A DNA stretch of 64,000 nucleotides, taken from Solitalea lacus (GTDB lineage: Bacteria; Bacteroidota; Bacteroidia; Sphingobacteriales; Sphingobacteriaceae). The DNA lies in assembly GCF_022014595.1 (NCBI RefSeq), contig NZ_CP091740.1, forward strand, positions 2,530,200 to 2,594,199, given 5' to 3'. Positions 1 through 9,473 of this stretch are shown here, one piece after another. The position numbers were made by a program, and so were the translations under genes. The notes below the pieces were generated by a model that searched no databases, had not been told where the DNA came from, and saw only the letters and a list, made by a program, of their open reading frames with translations. Each line of letters begins with the position of its first letter. Position 1 is the first letter of the stretch.

Positions 1-517
1 TTTGATAAATGGAGTAGGTGGTGGAGTGGCTTTGTTTGCCATGCAATTTGCCGTTGCCGAAGGATGTGAGGTTTATGTTACCTCAGGCTCTAATGAGAAA
101 ATTGAAAATGCCAAGTTTTTAGGCGCTTACGGAGGTGTAAACTATAAATCAACCAATTGGGTTCAGGATTTGAAAGAACTAGCAGGTGGTTTTGATGTGA
201 TTGTAGACAGCGCTGCCGGAGAGGGTTTTAAGGAGTTAGTAGAATTAGCTAATCCTGGTGGCCGAATCGTGTTTTATGGTGCTACCAAAGGAACAATTAA
301 AGACTTAGATCCAAGACGCATTTTTTGGAAACAACTTAACATTTTAGGATCAACAATGGGAAATAAGACTGATTTCGATTCTATGATTCGCTTTATTGAA
401 CAACACAAATTGTTACCGGTTATAGATAAAGTATTTCCTCTTGAGGAGGCAAATGACGCTCTTGACCGGATGAAAAAAGCAGAACAATTTGGAAAAATTA
501 TAATAAAGATAGAGTAG
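1..517 (+). CDS. Zinc-type alcohol dehydrogenase/quinone oxidoreductase (MDR family), 3' part
   Basis: C-terminal ~171 residues of a medium-chain dehydrogenase/reductase; the 5' part lies outside the window, so the apparent TTG at base 2 is not a start. The fragment opens inside the Rossmann domain with the glycine-rich NGVGGGVALFAMQFA motif of the NAD(P)H-binding site, followed by VYVTSGSNEK, FDVIVDSAAG and GGRIVFYGATKG, which are typical of the quinone reductase/zinc-binding dehydrogenase branch. It ends with the usual FPLEEANDALDRMK and GKIIIKI tail. Substrate and metal dependence cannot be judged without the N-terminal catalytic domain. No clear hairpin terminator follows. Confidence 0.85.
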   Translation, partial: LINGVGGGVALFAMQFAVAEGCEVYVTSGSNEKIENAKFLGAYGGVNYKSTNWVQDLKELAGGFDVIVDSAAGEGFKELVELANPGGRIVFYGATKGTIKDLDPRRIFWKQLNILGSTMGNKTDFDSMIRFIEQHKLLPVIDKVFPLEEANDALDRMKKAEQFGKIIIKIE

Positions 518-710
518 TCTTCTGTAAAGGGCCCAATTATTTACAGGTTGAAAACAATTAAAGAATCAATTTATGTAAATCTATATATATTACTGATATA
601 CAATTTATTACATAAGCAAAAAGAATTTTATTTGGCTAATTAAAACATAATTTATTTACCATCGAACTTTAAAGTTTTTTAAGTAGATTAAATAATTAAA
701 TAAATAGACT

Positions 711-1181
711 ATGAAAAAAATTACGTTCTCGCTCTTAATACTGTTTATCAGTATTTTTCCATTGCATAAAAGCTATGCACAGGATACCAAATCTCAGATT
801 GAAGTTACCAGAAGTGCCTTACAAACTATGAAACAGGACGTCATTGCACAGGTAATGAATTTATCCGAAGACCAGTCTGCCAAATTTTGGCCCCTATACA
901 AAGAGTTTCAAGCTGCAAAAATTAGCTTAAATGATAAAAGCATTAAGTTGATTGAAGACTACGCGAAATCATACGATTCCATTTCTGACAGTCAGGCCAA
1001 TACCCTACTGAAACAATATCAAGTAATTCAAAAGCAGTATTTAGATCTTGAAAACAAATACATCAAACGTTTTCAAAAAGAATTACCAGGAAAACTTGTG
1101 ACAAAATATTTTCAGGCCGAGCATAAACTGGATGCAGTAGCTAGGTATGACTTGGCAGGTACCATTCCATTAGTTAAGTAA
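711..1181 (+). CDS. Secreted helical protein of unknown function
   Basis: 156 residues with a clear signal peptide (MKK, hydrophobic core TFSLLILFISIFPL, then SYAQ as the cleavage region), so it should be periplasmic. The mature part is almost entirely helical and charged, with a segment around residues 45-65 (VMNLSEDQSAKFWPLYKEF) resembling the LTxxQ-type repeat of Spy/CpxP-like proteins and of many small Bacteroidota periplasmic proteins. No catalytic motif is visible. A Spy/CpxP-like chaperone role is only a guess from that motif. It stands alone, about 190 bp after the oxidoreductase and 100 bp before rpsO, and has its own AT-rich upstream region. Confidence 0.7.
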   Translation: MKKITFSLLILFISIFPLHKSYAQDTKSQIEVTRSALQTMKQDVIAQVMNLSEDQSAKFWPLYKEFQAAKISLNDKSIKLIEDYAKSYDSISDSQANTLLKQYQVIQKQYLDLENKYIKRFQKELPGKLVTKYFQAEHKLDAVARYDLAGTIPLVK

Positions 1182-1228
1182 TTTAAAGTAAATATTTATA
1201 TACGTTTCTTTTTTTTGTATAAGAAATG

Positions 1229-1236
1229 TAACTTTG
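1229..1236 (+). promoter_or_regulatory. TAnnTTTG -7 box upstream of rpsO
   Basis: TAACTTTG matches the Bacteroidota -7 consensus TAnnTTTG. Transcription would start near base 1243 and give a leader of about 40 nt before the rpsO ATG. No TTG sits at the usual 17-23 nt upstream, so only half of the promoter is supported. Confidence 0.45.
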
Positions 1237-1281
1237 CGCCTTAATTAAATTTTTGTTAAACGCTTTAATACCATTCAAGAA

Positions 1282-1551
1282 ATGTATTTAAGTTCAGAAG
1301 TAAAAAAAGAAATCTTCAAAAAACACGGTCAAAGCGAAACCAATACTGGTTCTGCGGAAGGTCAAATTGCGTTGTTTACTCACCGTATTAAACATTTGAC
1401 TGAACACTTAAAGAAGAATAAAAAAGACTTTGGTACGCAGTTAGCCGTTCAGAAACTAGTTGGTAAACGTCGTTCACAATTAGATTATCTAATGAAGAAA
1501 GACATTGCTCGTTACCGTGCAATTGTAAAAGAACTAGAATTAAGAAAATAG
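1282..1551 (+). CDS. rpsO: 30S ribosomal protein S15
   Basis: 89 residues, the normal length for S15. It binds 16S rRNA in the central domain of the small subunit and nucleates platform assembly. The signature runs from GSAEGQIALFTHRIKHLTEHL through LVGKRRSQLDYL to the C-terminal basic tail YRAIVKELELRK. The gene lies directly upstream of pnp, the classical rpsO-pnp order, but here a strong terminator lies between the two, so they are probably separately controlled or linked only by read-through. A -7 box and a ~40-nt leader precede it. Confidence 0.97.
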   Translation: MYLSSEVKKEIFKKHGQSETNTGSAEGQIALFTHRIKHLTEHLKKNKKDFGTQLAVQKLVGKRRSQLDYLMKKDIARYRAIVKELELRK

Positions 1552-1566
1552 TTTAAGATTTATCAT

Positions 1567-1600
1567 AAAGAGCCGTCTTTTTATTTTGACGGCTCTTTTT
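1567..1600 (+). terminator. rpsO terminator
   Basis: 11-bp stem AAAGAGCCGTC / GACGGCTCTTT with a 10-nt loop, followed by a T run. It begins 16 bp after the rpsO stop. Confidence 0.85.
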
Positions 1601-1764
1601 GTTTTACTTCTCCTTTAGATTTAAGAGCTTAGAAACCCAATTACGCAGCTCTTTATCATTAAACTCAGCAATCAAAAAGTCTAAAAAATATAAATCGCGA
1701 TTAACCTAATAAGTATTGAAGTTTTACTTATTTTTAGTCGCAAATAAGTTGTAGAAAAATAAAT

Positions 1765-3957
1765 ATGTCGCAAATTGGAATTACAAAAACGTTTGATATT
1801 GGTGATGGAAGACTAGTATCAATCGAAACAGGTAAACTGGCAAAACAAGCTGACGGCAGTGTAGTGGTAAAAATGGGTGATACCATGTTATTGGCTACTG
1901 TCGTGTCAGCAAAAGAGGCAAAGCCGGGAACCGACTTTTTACCTTTGTCTGTAGATTATCAAGAAAAATATGCATCTGCCGGTCGTATCCCTGGTGGATT
2001 TTTACGTCGTGAAGCTCGTCTTTCTGACTATGAAGTGTTAATTAGCCGTTTAGTTGACCGTGCACTACGTCCATTGTTCCCTGATGATTATCATGCTGAT
2101 ACTCAGGTAATGATCAGCTTAATTTCTGCTGATAAAGATATTATGCCAGATGCATTAGCTGCATTAGCTGCTTCTGCAGCGATCACTATCAGTGATATTC
2201 CATTTAATGGTCCAATCTCTGAAGTTCGTGTTGCTCGTATCGATGGTAAATTTGTTGTAAACCCTACCATCAAAGAACTTGAATTAGCTGATATGGATAT
2301 CATGCTTGCCGGTTCTGCCAAAGACATCGTAATGATGGAAGGTGAAATGAAAGAGTGTTCTGAACAAGATATGATTGAGGCTATTAAAGTTGGTCACAAT
2401 GCTATCAAAATTCAAGTTCAGGCTCAATTAGAATTACGTGAATTAACAGGTAACAAGCCTAAACGTGAATATAATCACGAAGACAATGATGCTGATCTTA
2501 AAAACCGTATCAGAGAAGAACTTTATGCTAAAATTTACGAAGTAGCTAAAGGTGGTAGCGGTAAAGATGAACGCAGTGTTGCTTTTAAAGCTGTACTTGA
2601 TGCCTTTATTGAAAAGGAAACTGCTGCCAAAGGCGAAGAAGGTCTTGATGATGTGACCTTAATGTTGATTAAACGTTACTACCATGATATCGAAAAAGAA
2701 GCAATGCGTAATATGATTTTAAACGAAGGAGTTCGTTTAGATGGTCGTAGCGTAACTCAAGTTCGTCCTATCTGGTCAGAAGTTGATTATTTACCTGCTG
2801 CACACGGTTCAGCTGTGTTCACACGTGGTGAAACTCAATCTTTAACAACTGTAACATTAGGTGCTAAAGATGATGAGCAAATGATCGACGGAGCAATTTT
2901 CTTCGGTTACAACAAATTCTTATTACACTACAATTTCCCAGGTTTCTCAACTGGTGAAGTTCGCCCTAATCGCGGTCCAGGTCGTCGTGAAGTGGGTCAT
3001 GGTAACCTTGCCATGCGCGCATTGAAACAAGTATTACCTGTTGAAGGCGAAAATCCTTATACCATCCGTATCGTTTCTGACATTTTAGAATCTAACGGTT
3101 CTTCATCAATGGCAACGGTTTGTGCTGGTACTTTAGCATTATTAGATGCAGGTATTAAGCTTAAAGGTTCAGTTTCTGGTATCGCAATGGGTTTAATCTC
3201 AGATAGTGAAACCGGTAAATTCGCTATTTTATCAGACATCTTAGGTGATGAAGATCACTTGGGTGATATGGACTTTAAAGTAACCGGTACTGCTAATGGT
3301 ATTACCGCTTGCCAAATGGACATTAAAATTGATGGTTTATCCTACGAAACATTAACTCAGGCATTAAACCAAGCTCGTGAGGGCCGTTTACATATCTTGG
3401 GTGAAATGAATAAAACCCTGTCAGAGCCTCGTGAAGATTACAAACCACATGCACCACGTATTATTGAAATGCTAATTCCTCGTGAATTCATCGGTGCAGT
3501 GATTGGCCCTGGAGGTAAAGTAATTCAGGAGATGCAACGTGAAACCGGTGCGACTATCAACATTGAAGAGGTTGGTGAGTTCGGTAAAGTGCAAATTTTT
3601 GGTACTGAAAAAGAAAGCGTTGATAAAGCTACCGCAAAAATTAAAGGAATCACTACAGTTCCTGAAATTGGTGAGGTATATGAAGGTACTGTTAAAAACA
3701 TTCAACCTTTTGGTGCTTTTGTTGAGATTTTACCAGGCAAAGATGGTCTATTGCATATTTCAGAAATTGACTGGAAACGCTTTGAAACCATGGATGGAGT
3801 GTTGGAAATAGGAGAGAAAATTAAAGTAAAATTGCTTGATATCGACAAGAAAACAGGCAAATTAAAACTTTCACGTAAAGTATTAATTCCTCGTCCAGAA
3901 CGTCCTGCTGGCGAAAAAAAGGAAAACAATCACAGTCAACCTAAATCAGAGCAATAA
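1765..3957 (+). CDS. pnp: Polyribonucleotide nucleotidyltransferase (PNPase)
   Basis: 730 residues. It is a 3'-5' phosphorolytic exoribonuclease that degrades mRNA and releases nucleoside diphosphates, and it forms a trimeric ring. Visible architecture: a first RNase PH-like domain ([36 protein letters not shown] split by the usual spacing), an alpha-helical linker, a second catalytic RNase PH domain ([43 protein letters not shown]), a KH domain with GPGG near residue 581, and an S1 domain from about residue 635 ([26 protein letters not shown]). The tail is short and charged. It is monocistronic, with a perfect hairpin terminator after the stop. Confidence 0.98.
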   Translation: MSQIGITKTFDIGDGRLVSIETGKLAKQADGSVVVKMGDTMLLATVVSAKEAKPGTDFLPLSVDYQEKYASAGRIPGGFLRREARLSDYEVLISRLVDRALRPLFPDDYHADTQVMISLISADKDIMPDALAALAASAAITISDIPFNGPISEVRVARIDGKFVVNPTIKELELADMDIMLAGSAKDIVMMEGEMKECSEQDMIEAIKVGHNAIKIQVQAQLELRELTGNKPKREYNHEDNDADLKNRIREELYAKIYEVAKGGSGKDERSVAFKAVLDAFIEKETAAKGEEGLDDVTLMLIKRYYHDIEKEAMRNMILNEGVRLDGRSVTQVRPIWSEVDYLPAAHGSAVFTRGETQSLTTVTLGAKDDEQMIDGAIFFGYNKFLLHYNFPGFSTGEVRPNRGPGRREVGHGNLAMRALKQVLPVEGENPYTIRIVSDILESNGSSSMATVCAGTLALLDAGIKLKGSVSGIAMGLISDSETGKFAILSDILGDEDHLGDMDFKVTGTANGITACQMDIKIDGLSYETLTQALNQAREGRLHILGEMNKTLSEPREDYKPHAPRIIEMLIPREFIGAVIGPGGKVIQEMQRETGATINIEEVGEFGKVQIFGTEKESVDKATAKIKGITTVPEIGEVYEGTVKNIQPFGAFVEILPGKDGLLHISEIDWKRFETMDGVLEIGEKIKVKLLDIDKKTGKLKLSRKVLIPRPERPAGEKKENNHSQPKSEQ

Positions 3958-3971
3958 TTTAGGATTGCTAT

Positions 3972-4010
3972 AGAAAAAGGCTGCTTCCATATGGAAGCAG
4001 CCTTTTTCTA
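3972..4010 (+). terminator. pnp terminator (perfect inverted repeat)
   Basis: AGAAAAAGGCTGCTTCCAT is followed immediately by its exact reverse complement, forming a 19-bp palindrome with T runs on both strands. It lies 15 bp after pnp and could act in both directions. Confidence 0.85.
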
Positions 4011-4067
4011 TATATAGGATTGATAGGAATATCATTGTTTATGTAAATGTAATATCCTAAACATGAA

Positions 4068-4102
4068 GGCTAAAAAAGCAAAAGGTGCATTTTCATGCAC
4101 CT
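4068..4102 (-). terminator. Terminator of the SulP-carbonic anhydrase gene
   Basis: On the minus strand the stem AGGTGCAT / ATGCACCT has a GAAA loop and is followed by TTTTGCTTTTTT. It lies about 55 bp after the stop codon. Confidence 0.75.
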
Positions 4103-4156
4103 CTGCCAAAAAACTAACACAACTAAAAGCTCTTTAGTAATAAAAGTTGACACTTA

Positions 4157-6397
4157 TTACGCTTCCTGTAAAATTTGAATAGGGGTATCTTTTTGATTAT
4201 GCAAACCTTGATCGTAGAAGATTACTTTACCTGTTTCTACATTATACAATCCACCTACCAATGCAATTTCACCATTAGCAATCATTTCATCCAAAATTGG
4301 ACTCATCTGACGAATTTTCTTCTTGGTGGTGAAAACATTTAAGCGGGTAACATTATTAACAAAATCAACATTCTTAGAATTTCTGTTATTTATTGTTACA
4401 ATTTCGGCATCTAGTGCAGGTTTAACTTTGCTTAGTAAAGCTGTCAAATTCCCCATATCAACACAATCACAAGCCCCTTTAATAGCTCCGCAATTTGTAT
4501 GACCCAGTACAACTATGATTTTTGAACCTGCAACTTTACAAGCAAACTCCATACTACCCAGAATATCATCATTTACAATATTTCCAGCAATACGAATACT
4601 GAAAATATCACCGATACTTTGATCAAAAATTACCTCTGATGAAGTTCTGGAGTCAATACAGCTTAAAATTACAGCATGTGGGTACTGCCCATGAGAAGTA
4701 GTATGCACCAAATGGGAGTGATTTCTATTTAAACGACTGTTATTTACAAATCGTTCGTTACCATCTTTCAGGATCTGCAAAACCTGCTGATGAGTAAGCT
4801 GGGATTGTGTTTCTTTAGTAGGAGCGCTACTTATAAAGCTTACATTATTATAATCTTTATATTCATCCTTAAAACCTACAAGATTAAGTTGAATATTTCT
4901 ATCAGGTGCTTTAACATCCTTAAACTCTTTAATTAATTCTATAACATCAAAATCAATATAAACAGATTTTGAGGCATCAATAACCACATTGCTGTTATGA
5001 GGAATATTTTCAAGAGTTAACAATAATGATGCTTTATTTAAGAATGACACTTCTTCCGAAAGCTCTACACGGATAACCTCTCCAACATGGAATTGTTCCT
5101 TTTTGAAGAAATAAGCATTACGCAAGTTCTTATTTAAAATACTCAATGCAGAAATGGCAATACCTATTGCAATACCAATCAATAAGTCTGTAAATACAAT
5201 GGCCACAATGGTAACAACAAATGGAATGAACTGTCCCCAACCATTGTTGTACATCTCTTTGAACAGCTTGACCTTGGCAAGTTTATAGCCTGTCATAATT
5301 AGTATAGCTGCCAAAGCCGAGAGAGGAATCATATTCAAAAGTCCAGGGATAAACATGGCACATAATAGCAATAGCACACCATGCATAATTGCTGAAAGTT
5401 TGGTCTTTGCACCCGAGTTTACGTTTGCCGAGCTACGTACAATTACCGATGTTACTGGTAAACCACCTATTAAACCCGAAATCATATTGCCAATACCTTG
5501 AGCCTTTAACTCCTGATTGGTAGAAGAATATCTACGCTCTGGATCAAGTTTATCAACTGCCTCTAAACTTAACAACGATTCTATTGAAGCTACAATTGCC
5601 AATGTTATGGCAACAATATATACCTGCGGGTTTGTAAATGCTGAAAAATCAGGTGAAGTGAAATTATTAAAGAAACTACCTAAACTATCACTTACCGGAA
5701 TATTTACTAAATGAGAAGCCTGAATAGCCAAGCTTGAACCGGTACCAATAAATATTTGATTCAAAATTGTACCAACAGCCACCACTGCAAGAGGGGCAGG
5801 AAATAATTTAAACTTCTTGAAGAAAGGACGCTCCCAAAGCAATAAAATTCCAATGGAGATTGCTGCTATTATAGTGGCTCCATAATGTATTTTATTAAGC
5901 ATGAAATACAATTCAGAGAAAGTATTGTGTTGATCATGCTGAGAAAATGCCATATCACCCTCAATATTAGCATCATAACCAAACGCATAAGGGACCTGCT
6001 TTAAAATCAAAATAATACCAATAGCTGCAAGCATTCCTTTAATAACATTTGAAGGAATGTAATTTGAAACTGTACCTGCTTTAGCCAAACCTAAAATCAG
6101 CTGTAAAGCTCCTGCTATTACAACTGCTAATAAAAATGTTTCATAAGTTCCTAACTCAGTAATTGCACTTAATACAATGGCTGTTAAACCCGCAGCTGGC
6201 CCACTAACACTCAATTGTGAGCCACTTAAGCTGGCTACGACAATACCGCCAACCATACCGGCAATTAAACCTGAAAACAAAGATGGTGCCCCCGAGGCCA
6301 TGGCAACGCCTAAACACAAGGGCAGAGCTACCAGAAAGACTACAATACTAGCTGGAAAATCGCTTTTTATATTTGAAAACAAACCTGATTTGTTCAT
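4157..6397 (-). CDS. SulP-family anion transporter fused to beta-carbonic anhydrase
   Basis: 746 residues from the ATG at 6397; an in-frame TTG nine codons upstream is possible but less likely. The N-terminal ~400 residues are a SulP permease with many membrane helices (GLFSNIKSDFPASIVVFLVALPLC split, GLIGGLPVTSVIVRSSAN). A STAS domain follows (about 420-515; NVVIDASKSVYIDFDVIELI). The C-terminal ~210 residues are a beta-class carbonic anhydrase with the zinc ligands in place: C580 and D582 in CIDSR, H633 and C636 in HTNCGA. SulP proteins move bicarbonate or sulfate, and carbonic anhydrase interconverts CO2 and bicarbonate, so the fusion most simply handles bicarbonate uptake and use in one polypeptide. 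The substrate is inferred. It is single-gene, with its own terminator. Confidence 0.93.
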   Translation of the reverse strand: MNKSGLFSNIKSDFPASIVVFLVALPLCLGVAMASGAPSLFSGLIAGMVGGIVVASLSGSQLSVSGPAAGLTAIVLSAITELGTYETFLLAVVIAGALQLILGLAKAGTVSNYIPSNVIKGMLAAIGIILILKQVPYAFGYDANIEGDMAFSQHDQHNTFSELYFMLNKIHYGATIIAAISIGILLLWERPFFKKFKLFPAPLAVVAVGTILNQIFIGTGSSLAIQASHLVNIPVSDSLGSFFNNFTSPDFSAFTNPQVYIVAITLAIVASIESLLSLEAVDKLDPERRYSSTNQELKAQGIGNMISGLIGGLPVTSVIVRSSANVNSGAKTKLSAIMHGVLLLLCAMFIPGLLNMIPLSALAAILIMTGYKLAKVKLFKEMYNNGWGQFIPFVVTIVAIVFTDLLIGIAIGIAISALSILNKNLRNAYFFKKEQFHVGEVIRVELSEEVSFLNKASLLLTLENIPHNSNVVIDASKSVYIDFDVIELIKEFKDVKAPDRNIQLNLVGFKDEYKDYNNVSFISSAPTKETQSQLTHQQVLQILKDGNERFVNNSRLNRNHSHLVHTTSHGQYPHAVILSCIDSRTSSEVIFDQSIGDIFSIRIAGNIVNDDILGSMEFACKVAGSKIIVVLGHTNCGAIKGACDCVDMGNLTALLSKVKPALDAEIVTINNRNSKNVDFVNNVTRLNVFTTKKKIRQMSPILDEMIANGEIALVGGLYNVETGKVIFYDQGLHNQKDTPIQILQEA

Positions 6398-6582
6398 CGA
6401 ATTATTTTTTGTTGAGATGATCAATTTGAGTAAAACTCATAGAAATAGGCATACCTATATTAGATAAGCACCTAAAACCTAAGATTTACAATCTTTTAGT
6501 TTCATTTAAGCATAAGCAATTGATATAACTTGAAATTTCAAGAGTCAAAAGCTTACAGCAATTAGTTAAATAAGGGAAGAAA

Positions 6583-6891
6583 CTACGATAAGTTAGGAGG
6601 GGGGCAATGCATCTCTATATGAGGATCTTGATGCAAAATCAATTCAAATCCAGGATTTTTTGAACGCAGAAAAGCATCAATACTTTGCATTAGAACTGCA
6701 TTTCTATTAAAATACTCTTCAAATGCTTTTTTCTTTAACTTTTTAGCTGGATCATGATTGTCTTTATGATCTTCTTCTTCAACAAAAACCTGTTGAGTTG
6801 AATTGAACCACGAATACATAGTACAAACCTCAGCCAGCATAATATTTGCCAGTAAGAAAACGAATGTAATATGTATTAGTTTTTTCAACAT
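6583..6891 (-). CDS. Small secreted or membrane-anchored protein of unknown function
   Basis: 102 residues. The N-terminal hydrophobic segment (MLKKLIHITFVFLLANIMLAEVC) looks like a signal peptide or anchor. The remainder is charged, with an acidic and His-rich patch (EEEDHKDNHDP) followed by a Lys-rich stretch, and a His/Cys-containing end (HQDPHIEMHCPPPN). The His/Cys content could suit metal binding, but no family is recognised. A TACTTTTA box ends 6 nt before the ATG, so the transcript may be nearly leaderless. Confidence 0.6.
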   Translation of the reverse strand: MLKKLIHITFVFLLANIMLAEVCTMYSWFNSTQQVFVEEEDHKDNHDPAKKLKKKAFEEYFNRNAVLMQSIDAFLRSKNPGFELILHQDPHIEMHCPPPNLS

Positions 6892-6897
6892 CGGCCG

Positions 6898-6905
6898 TAA
6901 AAGTA
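6898..6905 (-). promoter_or_regulatory. -7-like box directly before the small secreted protein gene
   Basis: TACTTTTA on the minus strand differs from TAnnTTTG at one position. It ends 6 nt before the ATG at 6891, which would place the transcription start at or very near the start codon. Confidence 0.3.
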
Positions 6906-7061
6906 GAAATAATTACTTTAAAAATCTCGTAAAAAAATTATTACTACAAACTAAGTAGACTATTTAATCAAGCCCAAGATAGTCGATAAGACAACTTAAA
7001 TTTAAGAGCAAGACTCGATTTATCGCTATCAAATAATTTTTTTAGTAATTACTTTTACTAA

Positions 7062-8885
7062 TTAATTATTTGATTCCAGTTGTAATTCAGAAAGATATCG
7101 ATACAAACCATTATCTTTCAAGATCAACTCATTATGAGTGCCCTGTTCAATTACTTTTCCTTTTTCAAGGACTACAATTTTATCAGCTTCACGAATTGTG
7201 GATAAGCGGTGAGCAATAATTATTGACGTTCTGTTTTTCATTAACTCTTCTAAAGCTTCCTGAACCAAACGCTCCGACTCTGAATCAAGCGAGCTTGTGG
7301 CTTCATCTAAGATTAAAATAACAGGGTTTTTAAGCAATGCTCTAGCGATAGCAATACGTTGACGTTGACCTCCTGATAATTTTACCCCTCGTTCACCCAC
7401 CATGGTATCGTAGCCTTCAGGAAAAGTCATGATAAACTCATGAGCATTGGCCCTTTTGGCCGATTGGATAATTTCCTCATCCGTAGCGCCTATCTTTCCA
7501 TAAGCAATATTCTCTTTAATACTTCCACCGAATAAAAGTACATCCTGAGGAACTATTGCAACCTGACTACGGATATCTGTTAATGAATAAGCCGAAGCAG
7601 GTAAACCATCAAAAATTAGTTGCCCTTGTTGAGGTTCATAAAAACGTAATATTTGAGAAACAATAGTCGATTTTCCGGCACCACTCGGCCCAACAATCGC
7701 TACTTTTTCTCCAGCCTTTGCTGTAAAGCTGACATCATTCAACACCTTAACTTCCGGACGTGAAGGATAGTGAAAAGAAACATTCTCAAAGGCTAAATCC
7801 CCTTTAATTATTTGCTCTTTCTTATCTATATCCTTAAAATCAACAGGCTCACTAGATTCATTCAACAACTCTACAACGCGTTCAGTGGCTCCGAGCGTTT
7901 TCTGAATTTGAGCAAGAATTTCGGCAAAGCCTCCCATTGCACCGCCAACAAAACCAGCATACAAGATAAATGAAATAAAATCCTTGATTTCGATTTTACC
8001 CATTTGCACTAAACTAGCTCCATAAACAGCAATTGAAATAATAGCTCCAAAAAGGCCAAGAGTAATAAAAATTACAAATGTCCCCCTGAACTTAGCTCCC
8101 TTCATTGCCAAACCAACAACTTGATTTATACTTCTAGTATATCGGTTGGCTTCATATGCTTCGTTTGTAAATGCTTTTACATTTGAAATACCTTGCAATG
8201 TCTCTTCTACAATTGTATTTGATTCAGCTAATTTATCTTGTGCCTTGCGAGCAATTTTACGAATGAACCTTCCAAAAAATATAGCAATGAGAATTAAAAC
8301 AGGTAGCACACAGAGAATAAATAGGGTGAGTTCCTTCGATATAATTGTTACTGCTGCAATACCAATAATCAGAATAATCAACTGCCTTAAAAACTCTGCT
8401 AATGTAGTAGTAATACTATCCTGGATTTGTGAAAGATCAGATGAGATACGGCTATTCAATTCGCCTACTCGACTTTGAGCAAAGAAATGCATCGGTAGGC
8501 ATATTAAATTAGTATAAACATCCTTTCTAATAGCTGCAACTGTTTTTTCCGAAACCTCAACAAACCATAAAATGCGAAAAAATGAAAACATAGCAGCTAT
8601 AGCCAATGTTCCGAAAAGCACCAATGCTATTTCCTTAATTTTTGAAAGATCGCCGTGTTGAAGTGAACTCGTTGCAACACCTACCAATTTTCCCATTTCC
8701 ATAGGAATGTAAAGAAATGCAAAAGTTGAGCATACTAAGAAAAACATACCCATACCGAATTTATAGCGATAGGGCCTTATGTATTTCAATAAGGTTAATG
8801 CGTGTTTTAAAGATTCTTTGGAAATTTTTGCTTTGGGGAGTTCCTTTTCTGCAGGATTACCACTATTTAATCGCTGACGCGCCAT
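7062..8885 (-). CDS. ABC exporter, fused permease-ATPase (MsbA-like)
   Basis: 607 residues, the size of a half-transporter that works as a homodimer. Residues ~30-330 hold six membrane helices (ABC type-1 exporter fold). Residues ~360-607 are the nucleotide-binding domain with Walker A GPSGAGKST, Q-loop region VPQDVLLFGG, signature LSGGQRQR, Walker B VILILDEATSSLD and the H-loop IIAHRLSTI. All catalytic elements are intact. This family flips lipids or exports hydrophobic compounds and peptides; the cargo cannot be told from sequence. MsbA (lipid A flippase) is one possibility. No partner gene is adjacent. Confidence 0.92.
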   Translation of the reverse strand: MARQRLNSGNPAEKELPKAKISKESLKHALTLLKYIRPYRYKFGMGMFFLVCSTFAFLYIPMEMGKLVGVATSSLQHGDLSKIKEIALVLFGTLAIAAMFSFFRILWFVEVSEKTVAAIRKDVYTNLICLPMHFFAQSRVGELNSRISSDLSQIQDSITTTLAEFLRQLIILIIGIAAVTIISKELTLFILCVLPVLILIAIFFGRFIRKIARKAQDKLAESNTIVEETLQGISNVKAFTNEAYEANRYTRSINQVVGLAMKGAKFRGTFVIFITLGLFGAIISIAVYGASLVQMGKIEIKDFISFILYAGFVGGAMGGFAEILAQIQKTLGATERVVELLNESSEPVDFKDIDKKEQIIKGDLAFENVSFHYPSRPEVKVLNDVSFTAKAGEKVAIVGPSGAGKSTIVSQILRFYEPQQGQLIFDGLPASAYSLTDIRSQVAIVPQDVLLFGGSIKENIAYGKIGATDEEIIQSAKRANAHEFIMTFPEGYDTMVGERGVKLSGGQRQRIAIARALLKNPVILILDEATSSLDSESERLVQEALEELMKNRTSIIIAHRLSTIREADKIVVLEKGKVIEQGTHNELILKDNGLYRYLSELQLESNN

Positions 8886-8959
8886 CTATAATACTCTATC
8901 AGATTTTAACCATGCAAAATTAACAAAAATGCGACAGGCGCATTTTTCATGAGCGAATT

Positions 8960-9163
8960 TTACATTTTAATGATAAACATCTTTATAAATGTGATGACGG
9001 CTAATAGCCCACAAACAATCATTAATATTTTACCCGATCGATATAAATAAAAGTTTGTGCTTTTATCGGTATTCCACTTAATAAGGTTCATAACAACCAA
9101 AGTAAATCCCCCTAAACCGATTAAAGCCTCAAAAATAGAGATTATGACTAAATATACTTTCAT
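8960..9163 (-). CDS. Small membrane protein
   Basis: 67 residues from the ATG at 9163, which overlaps the stop of the preceding monooxygenase gene by one base (TAATG). This favours it over an upstream in-frame ATG at 9196 that would run 34 bp into that gene. There are two hydrophobic helices (VYLVIISIFEALIGLGGFTLV and GKILMIVCGLLAVITFIKMF with short charged linkers). No family is recognised. It is probably translationally coupled as the last gene of the three-gene operon with the monooxygenase and the SAM hydrolase. Confidence 0.55.
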   Translation of the reverse strand: MKVYLVIISIFEALIGLGGFTLVVMNLIKWNTDKSTNFYLYRSGKILMIVCGLLAVITFIKMFIIKM

Positions 9164-9459
9164 TAATATGTAATAGAATGCTGTGATAAAGACCATGCTT
9201 CGGCCTTTTCATTAAATAAGGGCTTGGTTTTAGCCCATGTACTTTTAAACAATTCTGATTGCCGATAGCTTTCTAAATCAGCTTCTGAATCCCAAAAACT
9301 TAAAGTAAAAAAACGATTCGATTCATTAACATCATTTAGTAACTCAAGATGTTTACAACCTTCAAATCCTCTGATCAATAGTTTTGATTCTTCAAAAATT
9401 TCTAAAAACTCTTCAACTTTTGAAGGTTCAAATGTCATTTTCACAACTCTCTTTATCAT
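9163..9459 (-). CDS. Antibiotic biosynthesis monooxygenase (ABM) domain protein
   Basis: 98 residues, a single dimeric alpha/beta-barrel domain. The pattern is typical of ABM: an N-terminal strand RVVKMTFEPSKVEEFLEIF, then GFEGCKHLELL, RFFTLSFWDSEADLESYRQSELF and a C-terminal FNEKAEAWSL. Family members act as small monooxygenases, haem-handling enzymes or proteins of unknown role, and the substrate is unknown. It starts 14 bp after the SAM hydrolase gene and its stop overlaps the next ATG. Confidence 0.8.
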   Translation of the reverse strand: MIKRVVKMTFEPSKVEEFLEIFEESKLLIRGFEGCKHLELLNDVNESNRFFTLSFWDSEADLESYRQSELFKSTWAKTKPLFNEKAEAWSLSQHSITY

Positions 9460-9473
9460 CTTTTTTAATTAAT

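Noticed and set aside
7042-7061. Hairpin TTAGTAA/TTACTAA after the ABC exporter as a terminator
   Set aside because: On the minus strand the stem is followed by A residues, not T, so it lacks the terminator tail.
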